Below, piece by piece: positions 14,101 through 23,330 of a stretch of DNA of 64,000 nucleotides (its first letter is position 1; each line of letters begins with the position of its first letter). Origin of the DNA: Triatoma infestans (taxonomy: Eukaryota; Arthropoda; Insecta; Hemiptera; Reduviidae); NCBI GenBank assembly GCA_011037195.1, contig JAAEAF010000118.1, positions 1-64,000 of the forward strand, read 5' to 3'. Made by a program: the position numbers and the translations under genes. The notes under the pieces were generated by a model, which had not been told where the DNA came from, ran no database searches, and worked only from the letters and a program-made list of their open reading frames with translations.

Positions 14101-17100
14101 CCCCCACTCCAGCTGGATTCTTTGCACCGTCCGTATAAACAAAGTCTGCGTTAGCTAGTTTACTGCGGATTTTCAAGAATTCCCTTAGATAGGTAATAGG
14201 GTATGTATTTGTTTTTAGAAACCTAGCTATAGAGAGACAAACTTGTGGAGTGGGCAGGAGCCAGGGAGGAATAGGGGATACAACCGATTGTTGTAGCTTT
14301 GGAAAGTTGATGTTGTTACTATGAAGAAAGTGTGACACACGTAGAGGAAAAGGCAGCTTACTAATTTCCTGGTTGCTATCAATTAACAGTGGCCTTTGGT
14401 TAGGGAATTTTTCTGCTAATGGGTGTTGCGGCAAATAAAGTATTTTTGTGAAAAAGTTCAGGTCCAGTAGTTCTCTACGAATCTCCAGTGGTAACTCTCC
14501 AGCGTCAATGTGGATACTAACAATAGGACTAGAGCGGAAAGCCCCAATGGCCAGTCTCAAGCCGGCGTTATAAATAGAGTTTAGCAGGGTGAGCGTATTT
14601 TTACATGCAGAATTATAGGCATTGCATCCATAATCAAATTTGGATCTAACCAAAGTTCTGTAGAGAGTCAACAGACTAATCCGGTCTGCTCCCCAGTTTG
14701 TGTTACTAACCATTTTTATTAGATTAAGAGAACGAAGGCAAGTGGCTCTTAATTGTTTGAAGTGATATTTCCAGCTCAGTGTTCTATCAAAACTCAAACC
14801 TAGGTATCGGACAGTATCAGATATGAAGGTAGGGTTATTACCCATTGAAATGGAAGGTATTATATTCGTACGCCTTTTGCTAAAGAGAACTGCTACTGTC
14901 TTACTTGCGGAAACCTGAAATCCATGATCAGAGAGCCAGGTGTTAATTTCGTTAAGTGTGGATTGAATGTTCTCTTCTAGGGTGAGCACATGCTTTCCCT
15001 CAGTGTAAATCACCAAATCATCGGCGTAAAGCATTCCACATACGGGGGGATTTATTATATTCAACACCTTATTTATAGAAAGGCAAAAAAGTATCGCACT
15101 AAGAACGCAGCCCTGCGGCACCCCGTTTTCTTGTTCAAATTCATCGGAGAGAACTTTACCGAGCGAACCCGGAATCTCCTCTTGTTTAAAAATTTTTTTA
15201 TAAAAGCAAGAATATGCCGTTAATGCCATAATCAATTAAAGCATCCAAAATAAACCTCCTCCATGTTCGGTCGAAGGCATTTTCAATGTCTAAGAATACA
15301 GCCAACAATTTTCGTTTTTTATTGAACGCGCTTAAGATATCACCCTCCAGACGGACCAGGTTATCTCTCGTGCCTTTTTCTAAAACCACTTTGCCATGGC
15401 GATAGTAAGTTATTGGATTCTAGGTACCAGACTAATCTATTTGCTATCAATTTTTCAGATAATTTACAGATGGAAGAAGTTAAAGAAATTGGTCGATAAC
15501 TGGTGGCGAGCTCTGGATCTTTATTTTTTTTTAAAATAGGAATAGTGATGGCTGATTCCCATATTTTTGGAAAACTTTGTGTCAGAAATAATTTATTTAT
15601 TATCTTGAGAACCACAGATCTATCAACTGAATTTAGATTTTTGACCATTCCAATACATATTTGGTCGGGACCAGGTGAAGAATCTTTTCTTGAGTTTAAA
15701 GCCGTTCTAAATTCAGACAGGGAAAAAGGTTGGTTTAAGGGATCTAGCGGATTCGTATTGATGACAATTGGAATTGTCTCGAAGTTTTTTTTAATATTTA
15801 AAAAGGTGTTGAATAGTTTATGCTAGAGGAAACATTATAAAAATGTTGACCTAGTAAATTTACTAAAATGGAAGGGTCTGTTTCATATTGATTGTTTTTT
15901 TGTAGGCAGGTAATTTGTGGAGAATAACCAAAACCCATAATCTTTCTGACAGTCTCCCAAAATATAACACTTGGAGTAGAACAACTTACCTTGCTAAGAA
16001 AGTTCTGCCAGGAGAGCTTTTTGTTTTTATTAATGATATACCTTGCATGTTTTTTGGTAGCTTTGTACCTTTCTAAATTTTCAGAGGTTGGTCTCCGTAG
16101 GAATTTTCTAAGGGCATTTTTCCTTGTTTTAATAGCCTTTTCACAGTCATCTGTCCACCACGGAACAGGGACAGAGTGTCGAGAAGATCCAACTGAGGGA
16201 GAGGTATAATTCGAGCATGGAATAGCCGCCCGAGCAGCTTGTAATAGTCGTGTGTTTAGTTGGTCAACTAGTCGGTTACAGTCTGGTTCAGAGAGATCAA
16301 TATCAATTAGTTGGGCTTTATCTTGGAATGAGGGCCAATCTGCTTTTTTCATGAGCCATCTGTTAGGCCTGTCTATTGAATGATTTGTGGAGGAGTTTTG
16401 TGACAAACGGAAAGTGGTCACTGCCATGTGTGTCTTCCAAAGTTCGCCACTGAGCTATGGGTTGCAGCTGAGGGCTGATGATGGTCAGGTCAATAGTTGA
16501 TAATTTTCCGGATCTAGTACAGATATGAGTGGGACAAGTATGATTATTGATTATATTGAGATTACAAATATCTAAAAATGATTCAACTATTTTACCTCTC
16601 TCATCTAGATGGTCATTACCCCACATTAAACTATGTGCGTTATAATCTCCCGCCAGTATCACAGGGCCAGGCAACGATTCAAACAGATCTTTTAATTGGT
16701 CTAATGTGTACACCTGACCGGGGGGCAAGTATAACGAGCATATTGTAAAAGGACGCGGGACCGATAAGATTTTTACGGCTATAGCTTGTAAATTGGTGGA
16801 AATATTTAAATCTATAAAAGGAATGTTATTATTAATTATAATGGAGACCCCGCCACAAGCGATTTGGCCACCTGTATAATCTTTTCGCCTAATAGTATAC
16901 CCGCGTAATTCAAATGTATCTGTAGTTTTTAAGTTTGTTTCCTGTAAACAGGCTACAGAGCAATTCAGATTCGCTAGTAGATATCTTATTTCATTTTTAC
17001 GATAATTTAGGCCATTAATATTCCACTGCAGAATATTCATAAGAAAATATTTAAGAGAAGGGTTGTTTGTTTGTTTGCCTGTTTCCATAAGTTAGATAAT

Positions 17101-20100
17101 TTGTAAAGTAAACAATGAATTTTACTAAAAATAAAATACATATAAAAGGAGTTAGAAAACAGTTCAGAATGGTATAAGATATTATTGAATAAAAATCTGT
17201 GTAAATTATAAATACGAAAATCAAAAATAATGCGTGTAATAATAGCAGTAAGATCATATAAATATTAAGTTACTTTGCCTATTTTTTGTTTGTGTGTTCG
17301 TAAAGATGGATTATTTATAGTTTCTGGTAGTGAACTTTGTTCACTGAGTGATGATTGTTGTGATGGTGGCCTATTTCTTTTTAAATTAATTTCCAATTTT
17401 GTCTTACTTAATTCCTTGGGGGGTTTTATTTGACTTTTCTTATTAATGGGAGTTATCTTTTCAGATTCATTCTTAATATTGCTTATTTTATTTTCTGTTT
17501 TGCCACTGGTAGATGGAACAGTGACTACTAACATATCGTTTGTGCTATCTTTATTACATTTAGCCAAGGCAGACTCCAGCACGTTAATTTTCTGATATAA
17601 CGTTTCAACCGTATTTGCAAGTTTTGTCATTTGTTGTATCAATATTTCAGTGATAGCTGTTTGTGGAGGTGGGGGGGCTACCGGGTGAGGGACAGAGGGA
17701 GCCGCTACTACCTCAGAGTACGATAAAATTCTAGTTGTTGCCGCTTCTTGTCGCCTTACAATTAATTCGGCTTGTCGATACGATACTTTATCCTGACATC
17801 TAATTTTTTCTATTTTCTTTTCCCTTACATAGATGGGGCATTGTCTGTTATAGGCCGGGTGATCTCCCTGGCAGTTAATACATTTGGGTAGATTTTCGCA
17901 GTAATCAGAGTTGTGTGAATTTTCTCCACACTTCCCGCAGTTTATGATTTGACAATTTTTCCTTGTATGTCCAAACTTATAGCATGAGAAACACAGTAGT
18001 GGGTTGGGTTCATAAGGCCGAATTCTTATCGATAGAAAATCTAAAATGATTCTCTCAGGTAATTCGCTTTTTTCAAAAGTCAAAAAGGTTTTCTTTCATT
18101 GTTAACTTTTCTATAAATTCTTCTTACGTTTACAATACCATGATCCTCTAATTCAGAGGAATTTCTTCTTCGGTACAATTTAATAATTCGGGAATAAATG
18201 CTACACCACGTGAGAAGTTAAGCGATCTATGTAGTTCGAACGATACTGGTATATTATTATAGGTTTTTATGTTTTTGAGATTTAAAAAATCCTTTTCATT
18301 ATTCACAGTCAACAAAACACTACCATTTCTTAAAAATTTTACATTAACTTGTGGACCATAACTTTTAATAAATCGACATACGTTAAAGGGGCTGAAATCA
18401 TTGAAAGTTTTGTCCGCCGTTTGTGTGTCCAAACGTGCAATTAAATACTTTCGTGACCATTTTCCCTTAATTTGAAATATTAACTCCTGTAAATCAGGAG
18501 GTTTAGGCTCAATGGACGTTGCCATTTGAGTTTTAAAGTAATTATAAAGGTGTTAAATATAAGAAAGTAAAATAAAACTGGTTATCTAGAATAACTGGAA
18601 AGAAAAACTAAAACAAAAATCTTATATACTAAACAGTATAAATGAAGAAAGAAAAAAAGAAAAGAAAAAAAAACTATGGGTACTCCCTGAAATAAGTGAG
18701 TCCAATAGGTCGCGACACAGAGCAACAGTTCTCAATGTTCTCTCTTCGAGAGGTAAACATCAACTGCATATTGCTTTAAATATTGTTTTAATTAAATCCA
18801 AACTAAATTCATCATTAATATATATATAATATTATGATCAAGTTTTTTATACATAAAAATTCATTTCTTCTAATAAGTTATTAGTTTTAATTCAGCTCTT
18901 GCCAGTTATCATTTCGTTCATCTGTTTGGTGATGGACAGTGTTGTCTGTAGCGAGAGATCATTGTCAGGAGGTCGGTAGTGCAATGAGATCACTCCGGGC
19001 ACCATTGCCCACAGATGTTGATTAAATGATTCCTTAAATTAAAAAAAAATCATAGTGCACACGCTACATGATTCGTTCATAGAAATATAAGAAAACAAAA
19101 TTAAGCAACGTAACGGGATGAATTGGAAAATCTAGGACATTTTCAGGAATCCCTATTACTACGCGGCACAATGCTAGAATCCGGGACTGTTCCTGACTAT
19201 TCCATTTTAGGTTTCTTTTTTCTGTAGGCATCTCTTAGGCTGTCCTCTCATTTTACCCTGGGTCTATCTCTTCCATCTGAGACCATACGTGAACATAGCT
19301 GTTCTCGCTGTGTCCATTCGCAGCGGCTGGCTGAACTAAGCTTAGCTGCTCTCAAAAAACTAGTCTCAGCAGCACTGACTCCTAAATTTCTTCTTATGGT
19401 GTTCCTAATGCGATGCCGCTATTTCTTTTCTTCTATCATCTCCAGATAACGCATTCTGTAGCCCAGATGTTATTGGGACTGTACTCCCAATTCAAAGAAT
19501 AAAAAATGGTAAATGTTCATCCAAAGTTGGAGTCTGTTCTATTGACTCGCATGTTGGAATTTAAATTAAGAACTGATTAAAGAGCTAACTTACTCCAGAA
19601 ATTTTACAAACCCCGTAAAAGTTATTTAGAGCTTGTTTTAAATTGCTGTATAGATTTTGGAAATTAAATTGATAAATTTGAGTTTGCTGAAGAGAGTTTA
19701 GAGAAGGACTAACTTCAATAAAATGAAGATGTTCAATAACAATGTCCCGTTTAAAATAATTTTGGCGGGACTATTGCGCTTTGTTTCTTTCATTATTTTA
19801 CTTTTTCTTATTGCTAGTTAACTTTAATCTCATTTTCATACTGTTATTTTCTTTGATCATTAGTATAATGATAATGGGATAATAGGTTAACTGTTATGAT
19901 AGTTATGATTGAAAATCTTCCTTTTTCATACGGTATTGAACTGTTCACTGAGAAGTGTGCTAAAAGCGGAGAGCGGCGTGGTTATAAATCTGGCCGAGTT
20001 CATACTCAAGACACAGGATTGTTTTTATTAATACCTGTTATATTACTTGCTGTTGCAACAGGCTCAAGGAATATAATGTCAGCCCATGTCTGGAAATTGC

Positions 20101-20487
20101 CAATTTTGGCTTAAAACTCCATAGAGCTTTGTATATTCTGTTGTAATTTTATGAATAAACTATAAGAACTGTTATGTTGCGGTTGTTGTTCTCAGTATCG
20201 ATACTAATTTAATTTCTTAGGATGAACTAGTTTCAGTTGATTCATTAAGCCTTCCTCCATCTTCAATTCCCTTGTACAAACATGAGAACACTTTCTTGGT
20301 AGTGTACATTTTGTCCATAATTTTTAACTGGACTTCATTGAAGGTTACAACACTTTTGTTACAGATCATTGCTAATAGAAATCAAGACAGATTGACACTG
20401 GCCGTTGCCAAAGAATTGGAAAAAGCTTTTGGGGGTTGGACACCACCGCAGGGTGCGCAGCCTACGAATGTGGATGATATGGTTTAA
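1887..20487 (+). CDS. FAAH2: FAAH2-like amidase, copy 1 (eight 3' exons; 5' part outside window)
   Basis: This is an amidase-signature serine hydrolase of the fatty-acid amide hydrolase 2 type. Relatives are membrane-associated enzymes that hydrolyse fatty-acid amides with a Ser-cisSer-Lys triad. The exons are 1887-2104, 2494-2605, 5705-5862, 8089-8226, 8857-8958, 9046-9219, 10586-10768 and 20365-20487. Every junction is AG/GT and phases stay in register throughout. The amidase signature GGSSGGE (2084-2104) supplies the cis-serine region. The nucleophile is the second serine of [11 protein letters not shown], codon 2551-2553. The lysine-bearing exon and N-terminal membrane anchor are not in the window. 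There are no stops or frameshifts, so this copy looks functional, despite a 9.6-kb last intron carrying an antisense LINE and a Helitron scrap. The FAAH2-like assignment is from family recognition; I have not compared it with close orthologues. Confidence 0.85.
2105..2493 (+). other. Intron A-B of FAAH2-like copy 1
   Basis: AT-rich intron with a 16-base T run near 2148 and a TTCTAG acceptor. Nothing else recognised in it. Confidence 0.7.
2494..2605 (+). CDS. FAAH2: FAAH2-like copy 1, exon B (nucleophile serine)
   Basis: This exon encodes [14 protein letters not shown] followed by VVGSGRLP and FGHKPSS. In the amidase-signature family the catalytic serine is the one in the GSxxGGSxR/LP loop, here codon 2551-2553. 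It ends in phase 1 at CCC/GTAAAT. At 112 bases it is 4 bases longer than the copy-2 counterpart, and only the 112-base version keeps frame with the next exon. Confidence 0.88.
2606..5704 (+). other. Intron B-C of FAAH2-like copy 1, repeat-rich
   Basis: About 3.1 kb without coding sequence. It contains a TG/GTAT microsatellite (about 4600-4640), a 20-base T run (about 4764-4783), and two diverged copies of a repeat built around 'ctcaaaaatg(g)ctcc(g/a)acgattt' (about 4800-5000 and 5110-5300). A Penelope-type foldback fragment with hammerhead-like boxes lies at 5440-5640. None of the longer reading frames here resembles a known protein. Confidence 0.6.
5440..5640. repeat. Foldback fragment with hammerhead-like hairpins (family B)
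   Basis: The left arm, on the minus strand, reads CUGACGA (5531-5525), then a GAAU/AUCC-flanked GAAA hairpin, then GAAACC (5511-5506). The right arm, on the plus strand at 5545-5573, repeats the hairpin with a mutated first box (GGACGA). The same family is present as a foldback at 7195-7570, where the hairpins are better preserved. The two arms are separated by only about 15 bases, so the fragment is a head-to-head pair. Confidence 0.55.
5705..5862 (+). CDS. FAAH2: FAAH2-like copy 1, exon C
   Basis: This exon encodes [15 protein letters not shown] through [13 protein letters not shown] to LNLDEP. It starts in phase 1 after TTTTCAG and ends in phase 0 at CCA/GTAATA. The P(L/M)S-x-H-AVDLP block is a typical amidase-signature segment after the nucleophile loop. 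Copy 2 has the same exon at 40112-40268, one base shorter. Confidence 0.87.
5863..8088 (+). other. Intron C-D of FAAH2-like copy 1 with foldback repeats
   Basis: No coding exon seen. A stretch of about 90 bases at 6183-6282 recurs almost unchanged at 7479-7566; the shared core includes ATTGCTGCGGAGGTTTAAAC. The second copy forms the right edge of the foldback at 7195-7570. The rest is AT-rich and unrecognised. The ORF-like stretch at 6690-7117 resembles no family I know on either strand. Confidence 0.6.
7195..7570. repeat. Foldback of Penelope-type terminal repeats with two hammerhead-like motifs (family B)
   Basis: Inverted arms lie at about 7215-7320 and 7410-7512; the inner segments also pair, for example AACATAATGTTTCTGTC with its partner near 7378. 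The minus-strand arm has CUGAUGA (7300-7294), a GGAU/AUUC hairpin with GAAA loop, and GAAACC (7280-7275). The plus-strand arm has CUGACGA (7430-7436), a perfect GGAU-GAAA-AUCC hairpin (7438-7449) and GAAACC (7450-7455). These are the two conserved boxes of a type-I-like minimal hammerhead with one extra base before stem II. Stems I and III are weak, so activity is doubtful. Confidence 0.55.
8089..8226 (+). CDS. FAAH2: FAAH2-like copy 1, exon D
   Basis: Acceptor AATTTCAG/GTG and donor AAG/GTAAAT. It encodes [14 protein letters not shown] through AVRKSAFHF to GVQPEK, 46 codons in phase 0. The KVFY-x-E pattern followed by an amphipathic helix matches the segment after the amidase core in FAAH2-like proteins. 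I found no counterpart of this exon in copy 2. Confidence 0.85.
8857..8958 (+). CDS. FAAH2: FAAH2-like copy 1, exon E
   Basis: Acceptor TTTTTTCAG/GCG and donor CAG/GTAAAT. It encodes [18 protein letters not shown] to RSEDPQ, 34 codons in phase 0. It is placed here because it is in phase with both neighbours and has good splice sites. Sequence recognition on its own is weaker than for the signature exons. The preceding intron (8227-8856) has a short TA/AT microsatellite near 8785-8818 and no other recognisable content. Confidence 0.8.
9046..9219 (+). CDS. FAAH2: FAAH2-like copy 1, exon F
   Basis: Acceptor CTGTTTTAG/GAC and donor GAG/GTTTGT. It encodes [19 protein letters not shown] to LTKYFE, 58 codons in phase 0. 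This is the variable, mostly helical region that in FAAH2-like proteins precedes the conserved 'GVLIMP' block. The intron before it is only 87 bases. Confidence 0.83.
9220..10585 (+). other. Intron F-G of FAAH2-like copy 1
   Basis: No coding exon. It contains poly-T stretches and short diverged segments of the same unclassified repeat seen at 4800-5300 (for example 9750-9800 and 10240-10330). A copy of the dispersed GTGTACCACACCA motif lies near 10494-10507. Confidence 0.55.
10586..10768 (+). CDS. FAAH2: FAAH2-like copy 1, exon G
   Basis: Acceptor TTTTCACCAG/GAA and donor CAG/GTATGT. It encodes [15 protein letters not shown] through [11 protein letters not shown] to GMPFGIQ, 61 codons in phase 0. 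The GVL-x-MP and 'P-x-G-L...G-x-PFG-x-Q' blocks are hallmarks of the C-terminal part of amidase-signature enzymes. The equivalent copy-2 exon (62449-62631) has exactly the same length, 183 bases, but carries a stop. Confidence 0.9.
11440..12910 (-). mobile_element. Degenerate Helitron C-terminal fragment (PIF1-type helicase)
   Basis: The minus strand encodes a readable helicase C-terminal block at 12388-11945 with [26 protein letters not shown] and upstream RAILAAKN. Past a break, the conserved '[15 protein letters not shown]' segment follows around 11795-11745. A scrap of the upstream helicase (QTLPVIPR-like region) is present around 12440-12580. These blocks match the larger Helitron at 42117-44484 in the same order. 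Frameshifts and stops abound, so this is a dead fragment. The stretch at 11450-11575 matches sequence beside the 41.7-kb fragment but in inverted orientation. The segment at 12590-12910 ends with 'TCCGAGTTTTGCGTCCAC', typical of a non-coding element end. Confidence 0.7.
13343..17088 (-). pseudogene. I-clade LINE ORF2 (endonuclease, reverse transcriptase, RNase H), frameshifted
   Basis: Endonuclease (AP-like): [32 protein letters not shown] and GSDHFPF at 17040-16400. A linker follows (16427-15798). RT fingers '[22 protein letters not shown]' run about 15500-15420, '[12 protein letters not shown]' about 15290, and the active-site box YADDLVIY about 15030-15007. The RNase H has [28 protein letters not shown] and a C-terminal CCHC-like [17 protein letters not shown]. 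Breaks occur near 16390, 15800, 15370 and 15210, so five reading frames must be joined. All catalytic boxes are still legible, suggesting moderate age. Confidence 0.85.
17265..18525 (-). pseudogene. I-clade LINE ORF1 (gag-like, CCHC zinc knuckles)
   Basis: This reads in two pieces, 18525-18148 and 18083-17265, separated by a frame break around 18090-18150. The first piece begins [15 protein letters not shown] and has an RRM-like ORF1 segment. The second piece has CCHC-type knuckles beginning [14 protein letters not shown], followed by [14 protein letters not shown] and [16 protein letters not shown] coiled-coil-like stretch with [15 protein letters not shown] comes next, then a lysine-rich tail. 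ORF1 proteins of I elements bind the element RNA; that role is inferred from the family. The start is the first ATG after the 5' UTR. Confidence 0.8.
18766..19139. other. Intronic sequence, nothing recognised
   Basis: AT-rich stretch between the LINE 5' end and the RTE scrap. No coding potential or structured repeat seen. Confidence 0.4.
19140..19460 (-). mobile_element. RTE-type LINE C-terminal remnant
   Basis: On the minus strand a broken frame reads [23 protein letters not shown] and [14 protein letters not shown]. This is the arrangement after the RT in RTE-like and craniate-type LINE ORFs, where 'RR..L.....R.RI.N..IR..L.V' and 'W.GHV.R' motifs occur. The 'DGRDRPR' stretch near 19270 fits the 'RPR..W.D' end of such ORFs. 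It is short and degenerate; clade assignment is tentative. Confidence 0.45.
20365..20487 (+). CDS. FAAH2: FAAH2-like copy 1, terminal exon
   Basis: Acceptor TTACAG/ATC. It encodes [19 protein letters not shown], then [11 protein letters not shown], and stops at TAA (20485-20487). The 'NQD-L...A..LE..FGGW.PP' ending is the classic C-terminus of FAAH2-like amidases, so this is the natural stop. It joins the previous exon in phase 0. Exons G and terminal are separated by the transposon-filled 9.6-kb intron. Confidence 0.88.
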   Translation: MIANRNQDRLTLAVAKELEKAFGGWTPPQGAQPTNVDDMV

Positions 20488-20600
20488 AATGGTCATGTAC
20501 AATTTACCGAATTGAATATTTTATTTTTCTATGTACAAAAATATTTATAGTGTATATTTCATTAAATAATTAGGCAAAATAGTAGTTTTGTAGTAATTGT
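20488..20600 (+). terminator. FAAH2-like copy 1 3' UTR with ATTAAA poly(A) signal
   Basis: ATTAAA at 20561-20566 is the best poly(A) hexamer after the stop, about 75 bases downstream. Cleavage would be expected within about 30 bases after it. Inferred from sequence only. Confidence 0.5.
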
Positions 20601-22826
20601 ACATACATATCTTGCATAATTTGCAGAGATAGATGTGTGCATATTGCAATGTAGGAGTATGGCAATATTTCTACTGTATGTGCACTGCTAGGATGTTGTA
20701 TTCAATTGTGACACATCACACACCTCGTTGTTGTGGTCACGAAGATACGGGTAATAACTACATCATATCATTGATTTCAATACATTTACTTTTGATATTG
20801 CCAGTATTTTCATTCACTTTCTGGAAATTATATCTGTATAAACAATAGATATGTAACAGAAATTTAAAAGACAATGGATAACTTTCGTATACTTTCGACC
20901 AGTCAGCTGTAGTTCCGTCGGTTCCGAGGTTCAAAAGATATTAATTGACATAAAATAGTACACTGTACTCTATACTTAGATTGAAGTGTTATACTTTTGA
21001 AATACTGCACAATAGAGGCGTTACTGTTTGTCGATCACACAGCTAACACAAAATAAGTTATTTGAACTTTATTTGCTTTAAATAAAAGTTTACTAACTTG
21101 AACCAACTTATTTAAAGCTAATTTTAATTCCCATTTTAGTCAACCAGACTTTCTAATCTGTAATAATCTGGGACCAGTTTAATGTATATAATAAAATTAA
21201 AAAACTTGCTCAAAAGTTTTATTAGTTTTAAAAGCAGCTCAAATATTTAAATATTATAATATCATCCTATACTGATCACGATATTATTGTTATATTTCTG
21301 GTTATATTTATATAAATAAAAATATTTGTTAAAATAAAAGTGATGAAATTTCCCAAAAATGTCTTGTACAATCCAGGATTCTTGAAATGTGACCTAACGA
21401 TGAACTTGGACGATGCTGACAATGAATCATTTGTTAAAATTAACCGACTCGTTCGTTTCTCCAAACAATCGCAAAACAAAAGGAACTTATTTCGAAATTG
21501 ATATGCTAAATAAATAATTGATACGCTTCACAAACCTTTCACTTTTATTTGAAACATTTTTTCGATAATGTATTTAGAGGAACTCTGAAAGGTCATTGTC
21601 GTTAGGCTTAACTTAATTTGCTATGTCAAGTTTTGTTAGTTATTGATAAAGGTAACTCCTGGATGTCTAAAAATTACCAAGTAAAAATGACCCGTCCCTA
21701 ACACTTATATCAGTAAATATGTAATATTAAAGCAATTAAAGATTTAGTAAAAATTCCAAGTTTGAAGAAAAATTGTCTGTTATAATTTATTGTAATAACT
21801 GCAGTTGGAGGTAGTCGTGTGAATGTTTCACACCATACTTTTAAAAATAATTCTGTCTGTATCATCACCCACACTTTTCGAATATTATATCACATTTCCA
21901 GATGGTCTAATAATATTTGGAAAAGTTTGAACGCATTTGAAATTGCTACAATATTAGAATAAGTACTAGGAGGGTATACTCAGTGCACAACACATCTGAC
22001 AGCAGATTGCACTTTCAAATCGTTAGTGTTGGTGGCTTCACGCCTATCTTGATCCATTAATACTTCTGATCATACTATCATAAGTCTGATCATAAGTTTA
22101 GAATAGGTTCCGGAATGGGAACTTTTTAGATTAATAGTACATGTTATAAATTTAAGTATTTGAAACTATGACAAGCAATAACTGACATGCACAGAATAAT
22201 TGAGCGCGTGTTTGTTTTTATTTACCGCTAACAGGCTCGATGTATACGCTAATTGTTATGATAGATTTCTGTAGTAATAAAAGTTATTTTATTTTTTATT
22301 TAGTGTATTCTATTAAAATCAGTCAAAACTGCGACAAGAATGGGATGTTAGTCAACGTGAAAATAATATTGGACCAAGTAAAATAAATGAAGTAAGTGAA
22401 CCAAAGGCCAACATAATGGCCGACTCCTTCAAAATTGAGTTTAAAGTTAATGTGGATAACTCGGATATTTTTGTTGAAAGAACTTCGTTTTGAAGTAAAC
22501 GATATTCTAGAAGCAAAACGAGTGTCTGAATTATTAACTCGGTTGAATAATGATGCATATGTGCTGATAAAAACTTTAGTGTGGCACAAAATTCCCAAAA
22601 ATTTATCATTTCAACTTTCAAAATTATGTCGCAACATTTAAACCCAGAAATAATTCAGAAAATAATTTTTAATTATTTTAATTTTTAAATTTAGAAATAA
22701 TTTAACGTTGTAAATTTAATCAAATTATTCAGTTGGTAAGTGAAACAGTAATAATATTTGCATCATAAATAACCGAAAAATATCTGCATTTTAATTTTAC
22801 AGATTTCGACGAATCTTTAAGAGTAT
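20601..22826. other. No gene recognised
   Basis: AT-rich intergenic sequence. It contains one copy of the dispersed TTCACACCA motif (21806-21837). A block at about 22240-22330, with AATAAAAGTT and TTAAAATCAGTCAAA, recurs at 25360-25445. ORFs here resemble nothing known. Confidence 0.45.
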
Positions 22827-23330
22827 AACAACTAAATTTGTTCTGTGCAAAGTTTCAAATTTTGTTATCAAACTGTTTTGATAAAACATCCTTAATGATG
22901 GGCGAACGCCCGAAACCTGTCGATGACCGCGAAATGAAGCAGGCTACCACGGAAAATGTCTCTGATGCTTTCCATTTCTGCGGAACCAACCACCACCACA
23001 ACCATTAGATTTTCTCACCCTAAGAGCCCCTATAGCTCGCCTTTGATTTTATATTTTATTTTATTTACTTATTTCCTTCTTTTAGGCGATACTCCGAACT
23101 CGCGCTCATTCCCGCCCGTAAAGCACGCTATACAGTGAACTACCACAGCCATATCCTATTCACCCTTGATAATAGACAGTGTAGTATAACGTCAGAATAG
23201 TCGGAAAACAGACTGTCCGAAGGCCTGCAGTGTATTGAGTTAAGCGTGGGCCTCCACAGATGTTGATGAACTTATAAAATTACAAAGCAATACATGAATA
23301 AATTCACTTCCCTGATCTGATTCTCACGGA
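22827..23330 (+). repeat. Penelope-type terminal repeat, left arm of a 500-bp inverted repeat
   Basis: This is nearly collinear with the reverse complement of 26447-26935. Shared landmarks are the hammerhead-like motif, GTCTCTGATGCTTTCC, the ACCACCACCACAACC run, CTATAGCTCGCCTTTGATTT and CACGCTTAACTCAATACACTG (reverse-complemented here). The hammerhead-like motif is at 22887-22924: stem I CAUC/GAUG, GGGC-GAAC-GCCC hairpin, GAAACC and GUC triplet are intact. The first catalytic box is broken (CUUAAUGA). The short reading frame across this repeat also occurs in the inverted copy but looks fortuitous. Confidence 0.7.

Larger units (their letters stand above)
13247..18765 (-). mobile_element. I-clade LINE (ORF1, and ORF2 with EN-RT-RNase H), frameshifted
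   Basis: A long non-LTR retrotransposon antisense to the FAAH2-like gene. From 5' to 3' on the minus strand it has: 5' UTR (about 18765-18526), ORF1 gag-like (18525-17265), ORF2 endonuclease (17088-16363), RT (about 15700-14500), RNase H (about 14150-13760), and a 3' tail seen as a T-rich tract at 13246-13269 on the plus strand. RNase H plus CCHC ORF1 points to the I group. GCATATTAC beside the tail (13239-13247) and GCATATTGC beyond the 5' end (18766-18774) may be a diverged target-site duplication. At least four frame breaks make it non-autonomous now. Confidence 0.85.
10769..20364 (+). other. Last intron of FAAH2-like copy 1 (9.6 kb, transposon-laden)
   Basis: Its size is explained by insertions annotated separately: a Helitron tail (about 11640-12910), an I-clade LINE on the opposite strand (13247-18765) and an RTE scrap (19140-19460). 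10769-11440 and 12911-13238 hold nothing I recognise. 19461-20364 is AT-rich and unrecognised apart from the acceptor TTACAG. Confidence 0.65.
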
